Part shown: piece by piece, positions 52,415 to 58,264 of the stretch
Layout: each line of letters starts with the position of its first letter
Numbering within the stretch: position 1 is the first letter of the stretch
Source of the DNA: Zobellia alginiliquefaciens
Lineage (GTDB): Bacteria > Bacteroidota > Bacteroidia > Flavobacteriales > Flavobacteriaceae
Length of the DNA stretch: 64,000 bases
Direction of reading: 5' to 3'
Assembly (NCBI RefSeq): GCF_029323795.1
Contig: NZ_CP119758.1
Span: 2,852,001 to 2,916,000, forward strand
The notes under the pieces: model-generated
Databases searched by the model: none
Told to the model about the DNA's origin: nothing
The model's input: only the letters and a program-made list of their open reading frames with translations
Position numbers and translations under genes: made by a program

Positions 52415-53737
52415 CTAATCAAACGCCCAAATATCGTTCTTAAGATTACCGTCATATCCCCCAATAACCCAAAGTTCATTATCAAATATTGCGGAGGTAT
52501 GTGCATTTCTGGGGGAAAAAGGCGCATTGGCAGTGGCTTCCGTCCACGTGTGCCCATCCGTACTGAACCAGACATCGTTTTTACGACTACCGTCAAAACC
52601 ACCAACGACCCAAAGTTTGTTATCAAAAATTACGGAGGTATGAGCATATCTGGGAGAAAAAGGCGCACTGGCAGTAGCTTCCGTCCACGTATGCCCATCC
52701 GTACTGAACCAAACATCGTTTTTAGGACCACTGGAATCATATCCACCAATGACCCAAAGTTTGTTGTCAAAAATTACGGAGGTATGGGATTCTCTGGGAG
52801 AAAAAGGAGCATTGGCAGTAGCTTCCGTCCAAGTATGCCCATCCGTACTGAACCAAACATCGTTTTTGTTATTAGAATCATAACCACCAATGACCCAAAG
52901 TTTGTTGTCAAAAATTACGGAGGTATGAGCATATCTGGGAGAAAAAGGGGCATTGGCAGTAGCTTCCGTCCAAGTATTCCCATCGGTACTAAACCAAACA
53001 TCGTTTTTACGACCACCGTCGGCCCGTCCACCAATGACCCAAAGTTTGTTATCAAAAATTACGGAGGTATGAGCATATCTGGGAGAAAAAGGCGCATTGG
53101 CAGTAGCTTCCGTCCAAGTATTCCCATCCGTACTGAACCAAACATCGTTTTTAGGACCACTGGAATCATATCCACCAATGACCCAAAGTTTGTCATCAAA
53201 AACCACGGAGGTATGTCGACTTCTTCCTGAGAAAGCCGCTTCGGAAGAGACGGGTTCAGTTGGTAAGTTTAAGCCCCTAATGGTAAATTCGTTGGTTTCG
53301 CTATTTATCGTAGCATTTTCAGTGTCCTTAGCAACTACTTTCCAATAATAAGTGTCATATGTGTTTAAACGGTTTATTACTTCAAATCTCGTGTCACTTA
53401 GGTTTTCTGCATAGACTTCTGTAGGGTCTTCTGCCAATCCTAAATATAGGTCATAACTTACGGCATCATCATCAGGGTCTGTAGCGGCCTGCCAGCTAAA
53501 AGTAGGGTATACATCTACGCCCACGGCACCATCCGTTACCCCGATCAAATTAAATGGCTCGGGTGCATTGTTGGCGAGTTCTTCTTCTTCTTCTTCTTCT
53601 TCTTCTGTTGCCTCTTCCTCAGTGGTTTCTTCCTCGGCCACGGGATCGGGTGTTGATGGCCCATCGTCATTTGAGCAGGAGCATAGAAGCATTGTACTGA
53701 ATAAAAAAATTGCGAATATTGGGATTAAATTTTTCAT
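52415..53737 (-). CDS. Kelch-repeat lipoprotein
   Basis: A 440-residue lipoprotein (lipobox FSTMLLCSC). A low-complexity Glu/Thr stretch (about 32-53) leads to a fibronectin-III-like domain (about 57-150, PEPFNLIGVTDGAVGVDVYP). Then follow six nearly identical Kelch-type repeats of 47-48 residues, each reading HTSVIFDNKLWVIGGYDS, a KNDVWFSTDG piece and WTEATANAPFSPR. Six blades suit a closed beta-propeller. A cell-surface binding role is likely; the ligand is unknown. It has its own motif promoter and terminator. Confidence 0.87.
   Translation of the reverse strand: MKNLIPIFAIFLFSTMLLCSCSNDDGPSTPDPVAEEETTEEEATEEEEEEEEELANNAPEPFNLIGVTDGAVGVDVYPTFSWQAATDPDDDAVSYDLYLGLAEDPTEVYAENLSDTRFEVINRLNTYDTYYWKVVAKDTENATINSETNEFTIRGLNLPTEPVSSEAAFSGRSRHTSVVFDDKLWVIGGYDSSGPKNDVWFSTDGNTWTEATANAPFSPRYAHTSVIFDNKLWVIGGRADGGRKNDVWFSTDGNTWTEATANAPFSPRYAHTSVIFDNKLWVIGGYDSNNKNDVWFSTDGHTWTEATANAPFSPRESHTSVIFDNKLWVIGGYDSSGPKNDVWFSTDGHTWTEATASAPFSPRYAHTSVIFDNKLWVVGGFDGSRKNDVWFSTDGHTWTEATANAPFSPRNAHTSAIFDNELWVIGGYDGNLKNDIWAFD
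52440..53235. repeat. Tandem DNA repeat coding for the Kelch blades
   Basis: Six direct repeats with a period of 141 or 144 nt. The block CCCAAAGTT starts at 52468, 52609, 52753, 52894, 53038 and 53182. Long stretches are identical at the DNA level, including silent positions, which indicates recent duplication or gene conversion. Confidence 0.88.
53579..53606. repeat. TTC trinucleotide run
   Basis: Nine uninterrupted TTC units on the plus strand code for a Glu run in the Kelch protein. Changes in unit number would keep the frame. Confidence 0.75.
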
Positions 53738-53760
53738 ACAAGTGGTTTTATTTTGTTACC

Positions 53761-53791
53761 TATTAATGGTTGGCGGTATGAAAGGTTAACA
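53761..53791 (-). promoter_or_regulatory. Bipartite sigma-like promoter motif (copy 4)
   Basis: Minus strand: TGTTAACCTT (53782-53791), 13 nt, CATTAAT (53762-53768), 24 nt before the ATG of the Kelch gene. Confidence 0.72.
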
Positions 53792-53806
53792 TTTAGATGT
53801 AAAAAA

Positions 53807-53827
53807 AACCGAGGTGTAGCCTCGGTT
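53807..53827. terminator. CGAGG-type terminator of the PQQ-propeller gene
   Basis: The stem AACCGAGG / CCTCGGTT with a 5-nt loop is flanked by A- and T-runs. It lies about 110 nt after the minus-strand stop at 53936, further than its counterparts. Confidence 0.8.
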
Positions 53828-53935
53828 TTTGTTGGGACTGTTATCTTAATATAATTTTAGATAATGTTTCTCTTGAATGTAACCCGTAAGGAAAGGTGAA
53901 ATTTAACCTAATGCAGCCTTTGTATAATCGATGCC

Positions 53936-55120
53936 TTATTGATAAAAATCTGAAGGAGTGATAATTAAATGAGGGTAAGCTATTTGATCTAGTTCTAGTT
54001 CCCATACCAATGTCTTGGCAGGGATGTTCATCAAAACAATATTCGCTTTGTTGTTGGCAGGTACGATGTTGAAAAGTAATAGGTGGTCATCAAAGAAATA
54101 TGACTTTGTTGATGAGGCATTCCATTCTTCAGTAATGGGGTATGTAAAAGAATCTAGTTCTTCCCCACTAAAAATATCAAGGGTTTTGGTTACAATTGCC
54201 GTACGCTCTTCTTTATAGCTAATAAAAACTATGTCGTTCGATACGTCTATGGCCGATGGGTATTTTCCGGAATAACTATGTTCCCAAATAAGCTCTCCGT
54301 TGTCTTTATTTATACTATAAACTTTTTCGTCACGAGAGTAAAAAATGAATTGATTGCCAGATTCATAACCCCCAAGAATATTGGGGCTTCCGGTATTGAA
54401 TGTCCAATTTTCATTCAAATCGGCATCCATAGAAACAACATTATTACTCCAAGTCATTATGATTATCGAGGAGGAACCCCCGACCAATTTTGACACCCTG
54501 TCCGTGAAAGGTATTCTTTTATCAATATTACCACCAACCGGGTCAATACTCAAAATTTCTTGGGTACTTGAGCCTAAGCTCAGTTCGGTTATTATTTTGT
54601 CTTGGTAAAGGGTCATTCTTTTTACCTCATTATTAAGCTCAATAGTCCAATAAACTTCGCCCGTCTCAATATTTAGTGCATCAAGATAATGGGTCGTATT
54701 AAAGGTTGTGGTATTAATGGTCATATAACTTACAAAAACCGTACTTTTATATACTAAAGTGGCGCCAATTTCATAAAACTTGTTACTGTCTTTTACATAG
54801 TCTTTAGACCACATCAGCTCACCATTAAAAGTGCCCTTGCGCATTACCGTTTTTGTTCCGGAATGTTCCCCTTGAGTACAAATAAAAACACCATCAAATT
54901 CATTACAGTTAAAAGAATCTAGCGTAGTAAGGGAGTTGATTTGCCGATTGTCTTTTAAGTCCAATTCCGTAAAAAGGTTGCTGCTGCTTATCCAAAGACT
55001 GCCTACGATATTTTCTACAGGTGCTTCTATTTCTTCAAAATTGCTGTCATCGTCTTTTTTGCAACTTGCAATAACAATGAACATTAGAAGTAGACTAAAG
55101 AACAATTTATAGGATTTCAT
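53936..55120 (-). CDS. PQQ-like propeller lipoprotein
   Basis: A 394-residue lipoprotein (lipobox FIVIASC). The mature protein is a beta-propeller with PQQ/BamB-like blades: MRKGTFNGELMWSKDY, DALNIETGEVYWTIELN, VYSINKDNGELIWEHSYSGK and IPAKTLVWELELDQ. The recurring G-E-x-x-W closing pattern is typical. It is probably an outer-surface or periplasmic scaffold or sensor. Single-gene unit of the motif cluster. Confidence 0.82.
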   Translation of the reverse strand: MKSYKLFFSLLLMFIVIASCKKDDDSNFEEIEAPVENIVGSLWISSSNLFTELDLKDNRQINSLTTLDSFNCNEFDGVFICTQGEHSGTKTVMRKGTFNGELMWSKDYVKDSNKFYEIGATLVYKSTVFVSYMTINTTTFNTTHYLDALNIETGEVYWTIELNNEVKRMTLYQDKIITELSLGSSTQEILSIDPVGGNIDKRIPFTDRVSKLVGGSSSIIIMTWSNNVVSMDADLNENWTFNTGSPNILGGYESGNQFIFYSRDEKVYSINKDNGELIWEHSYSGKYPSAIDVSNDIVFISYKEERTAIVTKTLDIFSGEELDSFTYPITEEWNASSTKSYFFDDHLLLFNIVPANNKANIVLMNIPAKTLVWELELDQIAYPHLIITPSDFYQ

Positions 55121-55141
55121 AATATGTAGAATTTGTTTGCC

Positions 55142-55172
55142 CTTTTATGTAACAGAAATGTCAAGGTTAACA
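55142..55172 (-). promoter_or_regulatory. Bipartite sigma-like promoter motif (copy 5)
   Basis: Minus strand: TGTTAACCTT (55163-55172), 13 nt, CATAAAAG (55142-55149), 21 nt before the ATG at 55120. Confidence 0.72.
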
Positions 55173-55186
55173 TAGGAACATAAAAA

Positions 55187-55208
55187 AACCGAGGTTTATA
55201 CCTCGGTT
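55187..55208. terminator. CGAGG-type terminator of the 365-residue propeller gene
   Basis: A perfect 9-bp stem (AACCGAGGT / ACCTCGGTT) with loop TTAT, flanked by A- and T-runs. Confidence 0.85.
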
Positions 55209-55236
55209 TTTCGTCTCAAAATTTTTAATAATGCCG

Positions 55237-56334
55237 TTAGATAGTTAAATCGGTTTTTATAATCTTCATTGTATAACTGCCCCTTTCCTGTGCAGTTAGC
55301 CAAAAGTTGGTTCCGTCAAAAGTTACACCACTTATATAGTGTCCGTCAATTTTATAAGTTTCTACAACACTAAATTCAGGGGTGGTTTGACATTTATATA
55401 ATAAGGTGCCATTGGTAAAGTATAGATAACCGTTTCTAAAGTCCATTCCCCCTGGTTGAAAATCCAATGCTATGGTTTCTAAGATTTCTGCTGAAGGAAC
55501 GGATGCATCATATTTATAACGGTACAATGCATCATCGCTTGAGCTTGAAACCCAGAGAATACCAGGTTCGATTGATGCAATGCCTTTGATCCAACTAGCT
55601 ATGCTCTCAGATGTATAATTCAAAGTATTAGAGGTATAGGTATAAGAATAAAAATTAGAGGAACCATTATTACTTTGAAAAAATTGTCTAGATGGGTCAT
55701 CTGATTTTTCGATTTCTATAGCATAGGCAGACTGCGCAGTGGGTATGCTTCCTATAACGGAAAGAGTATTTGGGTCTATTTGTAATATGCTATTTTCTTT
55801 ATCCCATCCCAAAAGATAATCACCATCAAATGCTATATCTACGTCCGAATCCTCCCATTGTGCCGGCCCTTCGTTAAGAATGTTAAGGGATTTTATCCAT
55901 TCAGAAGGAGCCGGTCCGTTTTCAATTTTCTGTAAAATAATAGGAGAGGTAGATTCTGGACTTAAAATTGTTAGTTCGTTATTTTCTAGGGAATAATTAT
56001 TGATAGTATTACCATAATAGGATGCATTCATCGTTATTTGGTCTTCGGTTACCATAACATTGCTGATGTAATCATTTTTAAACCCCATAGCGTCTTCTGA
56101 TAAAATTGTTATGGTATTATCATTGTTAATATAGACGTATTTGGAATTTTCCAAACCAAAAGTACCTTCTAAAACTTCCCATTGGCCAAAGACTGCTGGC
56201 TCTACTGTTTGGGCATTAAGCCCGGGTTCTCCTTGTATGCCTTGTTCGCCTTGCGGACCCTCTTTGGTGCACGATATAAAGACAGTGCTAATTACTATGG
56301 CAAAGGCGGATATACAGCTCATCAATTTTTTCAT
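55237..56334 (-). CDS. Lipoprotein with short collagen-like stretch and propeller
   Basis: A 365-residue lipoprotein (lipobox STVFISC). Right after the Cys it carries TKEGPQGEQGIQGEPG, a short collagen-like run that closely resembles the start of the collagen/C1q-like lipoprotein at 51654. A lipocalin-like or META-like domain follows (about 45-135, AVFGQWEVLEGTFGLENSKY), then a propeller-like part (about 150-365) with DYLLGWDKENSILQIDPNTL, GIASIEPGILWVSSSSDD and ISGVTFDGTNFWLTAQ. It has the motif promoter in front and a CGAGG-type terminator behind. Confidence 0.8.
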   Translation of the reverse strand: MKKLMSCISAFAIVISTVFISCTKEGPQGEQGIQGEPGLNAQTVEPAVFGQWEVLEGTFGLENSKYVYINNDNTITILSEDAMGFKNDYISNVMVTEDQITMNASYYGNTINNYSLENNELTILSPESTSPIILQKIENGPAPSEWIKSLNILNEGPAQWEDSDVDIAFDGDYLLGWDKENSILQIDPNTLSVIGSIPTAQSAYAIEIEKSDDPSRQFFQSNNGSSNFYSYTYTSNTLNYTSESIASWIKGIASIEPGILWVSSSSDDALYRYKYDASVPSAEILETIALDFQPGGMDFRNGYLYFTNGTLLYKCQTTPEFSVVETYKIDGHYISGVTFDGTNFWLTAQERGSYTMKIIKTDLTI

Positions 56335-56362
56335 GATATAAAAGTTTATATGATTGTTTGAG

Positions 56363-56393
56363 CTTTAATGTGGTTTAAAAAGAAAGGTTAACA
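56363..56393 (-). promoter_or_regulatory. Bipartite sigma-like promoter motif (copy 6)
   Basis: Minus strand: TGTTAACCTT (56384-56393), 13 nt, CATTAAAG (56363-56370), 28 nt before the ATG at 56334. Confidence 0.72.
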
Positions 56394-56620
56394 TCTAGGA
56401 ATATTTATTTTTAGAACGTGCAGACAACCTACAGGTAGGCTATAGAATTAGCGCTCCAGGTCTTTGAATAAATGTGCCTTTTGAAAAAATTAAATTGTCC
56501 GTTAAGCAAATGGGGACTATCTGTGCTTTAGTGCTATGGAGTTTGGGCTAAGTAGGTTAATGAATATGAATTTGATACACCGGTGTGGGTACTTATGCTT
56601 TATAGAAATTGTATGATATT
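56394..56620. other. Intergenic spacer without a recognised element
   Basis: The region between the tiny peptide gene and promoter copy 6 shows no gene. The expected CGAGG-type terminator is absent here, so the peptide transcript may run into the next gene. Confidence 0.4.
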
Positions 56621-56719
56621 TTAGTAATGAATAAGTATTGTCATAAGTAAGGACATAGTAATAACGAAGGCCGTTATCAATATTCTTTTCAACAGTTCCA
56701 GTTTTTCATAAGTGTCCAT
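56621..56719 (-). CDS. Tiny single-pass membrane peptide, 32 residues
   Basis: The minus-strand frame starts MDTYEKLELLKRILITAF and continues VITMSLLMTILIHY. A charged amphipathic start is followed by one membrane helix. Coding is supported by the second copy at 50991-51080, which keeps the amino acids while changing codons, and by promoter motif copy 7 just upstream. No known family was recognised. Possible roles include modulating a membrane complex; this is speculative. Confidence 0.6.
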   Translation of the reverse strand: MDTYEKLELLKRILITAFVITMSLLMTILIHY

Positions 56720-56742
56720 AAGTTTTATTTTTAGGTTCTGTT

Positions 56743-56774
56743 CATTAATGTTTGGGAAATGAATAAGGTTAACA
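56743..56774 (-). promoter_or_regulatory. Bipartite sigma-like promoter motif (copy 7)
   Basis: Minus strand: TGTTAACCTT (56765-56774), 14 nt, CATTAATG (56743-56750), 23 nt before the ATG of the tiny peptide gene. It is divergent from copy 8. Confidence 0.68.
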
Positions 56775-56911
56775 TTCACGAATCAGATTTTGTTCTTTTT
56801 TAATGCCGTAGGAAGTTTATTACTTCCCTGAAAGGCTTTATTAAAACAGTTTAAATTGTTTTAGGTTTTTGTGGGTAGGCGAACAAAAAACGCTAAATTG
56901 GTTGCGTTCAC

Positions 56912-56940
56912 TGTTAACCTTCTCATTAGATATGCATTAA
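56912..56940 (+). promoter_or_regulatory. Bipartite sigma-like promoter motif at the sigma gene (copy 8)
   Basis: Plus strand: TGTTAACCTT (56912-56921), 13 nt, CATTAA (56935-56940), directly abutting the ATG at 56941. This is the only copy on the plus strand and suggests autoregulation. If it acts as a -35/-10 pair, transcription would start inside the first codons. Confidence 0.65.
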
Positions 56941-57510
56941 ATGAAAAATACACAGGCAGAAATAACGCTTGAAGATTTACGTAAAGGGTCGGATATCCTA
57001 TTAAAAAAGGTTTATGAGTCCAACCGCATGAAGTTTTTAAATTATGCGAGGCGCTACAACCTTTCGGAAGAAGAAAACATAGACGTATATCAAGATGCTT
57101 ATATCATTTTTTATGATAATGTTATTAGCGGAAAATTAGAAAGCTTAACCAGCAGTATTTCTACATACCTGTTTTCTATTGGTAAATATTTAATTTTTGA
57201 AAGGATGCGAAAAAATAAAAAAGTGGTGAGCGGCAGTTATGATTTATCACAGGTTGGAGAAACCGAAGTGGAAGTGCAAACTTTTGATATGGAAGCGCCT
57301 AACCTAACAGCAGAACAGGTCTTGCTAAAAAAACACTTTAGTGGATTAGGAGCCAAATGCCAACAATTGTTGACGCTTTTTTATTACAGAGGTTATACCA
57401 TACAAGAAATTATGGACGCTGAAAATTATAACAGCGAGAATGTGGTAAAGGCGGCCAAATCACGTTGCATGAAAACACTTAGAGAAAAAATCCAAGCAAA
57501 TACCTACTAA
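56941..57510 (+). CDS. ECF-like RNA polymerase sigma-70 family factor
   Basis: A 189-residue sigma factor. Region 2 spans about 25-98 (KFLNYARRYNLSEEENIDVY, QDAYIIFYDNV, SISTYLFSIGKYLIFERMRK) and region 4 about 127-185 (LLTLFYYRGYTIQEIMDAEN, NVVKAAKSRCMKTLRE). The linker is short and there is no region 1 or 3, as in ECF factors. Genes of this type in flavobacteria often stand next to TPR and CHAT genes, as here. It is followed 2 nt later by the membrane TPR gene. The motif box abutting its ATG suggests self-control; the next in-frame ATG is at codon 30, within region 2. Confidence 0.9.
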   Translation: MKNTQAEITLEDLRKGSDILLKKVYESNRMKFLNYARRYNLSEEENIDVYQDAYIIFYDNVISGKLESLTSSISTYLFSIGKYLIFERMRKNKKVVSGSYDLSQVGETEVEVQTFDMEAPNLTAEQVLLKKHFSGLGAKCQQLLTLFYYRGYTIQEIMDAENYNSENVVKAAKSRCMKTLREKIQANTY

Positions 57511-57512
57511 TC

Positions 57513-58253
57513 ATGGATAAAGAACTTTTATTATATAATTATTTTTCGAACCAATTGACGGTTGAACAGCAGCATCAATTTGAAGAGTTGTTGAAAATGG
57601 ATATCGATTTCAAGAAACAATTCGACTTTGAAAATAACTTAAAGGGAGTAATTAGAGAGAAAGAAAATGAAAACCTAAAGGCTAAGCTAAAAGGTTTTGA
57701 AAAGGAGATAGAAAGTGCTACCCCAGTGCGTAAATTGCCACGAACATATTATAGGAAGTGGGCTATGGCGGCGTCTATAGCTTTGTTGGTAGGTCTTGGC
57801 TGGTTGGGTTACAATAATTTTTCAGGTACCGATTATCAAGAATTGTACAATGAAAATTTTCAAGAATACCCCAACACGGTATATGCAATAACGCGTGGCA
57901 CTGAGACCAATAGTTCTCTAGAACGCGAGGCATATGTAGCCTACGAAACGAACGATAATGCTAAAGCGATTCAACTTTTTACTGAATTGAAAGAAACCTA
58001 TGATTCTGAAAATGTCAATTTTTATTTGGCGCAATCCTATTTAGAAAACAACCAGTTACCGGAAGCTATATCTTACTTTGCAGAAGTTGCACAAAATGAC
58101 GGGGAATTTGCTCCGCAAGCATTGTGGTATGCTGCGTTATCTTATGTTAAGATAGAACAGAAAGACAAAGCTATAGCATCTTTAAAACTTTTGATTGCAG
58201 ATGGCCGCTATAAAAAGGATAAGGCAATGGTACTTTTAGATGAACTTGAGTAA
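57513..58253 (+). CDS. Membrane-anchored TPR protein, likely partner or anti-sigma
   Basis: A 246-residue protein. A cytosolic helical N-terminus of about 80 residues (YFSNQLTVEQQHQFEELLKM, resembling an anti-sigma-like start) is followed by one membrane helix (83-100, WAMAASIALLVGLGWLGY). The periplasmic part contains TPR-like repeats (VAYETNDNAKAIQLFTELKE, NFYLAQSYLENNQLPEAISY). The topology is like an anti-sigma factor with a TPR sensor outside. It starts 2 nt after the sigma gene stop, so the two are co-expressed. The role as anti-sigma is inferred from order and topology. Confidence 0.82.
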   Translation: MDKELLLYNYFSNQLTVEQQHQFEELLKMDIDFKKQFDFENNLKGVIREKENENLKAKLKGFEKEIESATPVRKLPRTYYRKWAMAASIALLVGLGWLGYNNFSGTDYQELYNENFQEYPNTVYAITRGTETNSSLEREAYVAYETNDNAKAIQLFTELKETYDSENVNFYLAQSYLENNQLPEAISYFAEVAQNDGEFAPQALWYAALSYVKIEQKDKAIASLKLLIADGRYKKDKAMVLLDELE

Positions 58254-58264
58254 TTCTAAATTCT

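Noticed and set aside
52400-53230. A 276-codon plus-strand frame with internal repeats opposite the Kelch gene
   Set aside because: It is the mirror of the repeated Kelch blades. The minus-strand frame has a lipobox, FN3-like and Kelch patterns, a promoter motif and a terminator.
52440-53235. Regular DNA repeats as a CRISPR array
   Set aside because: The period is 141-144 nt, the frame stays open across all units, and the protein repeats are Kelch blades; no cas genes are present.
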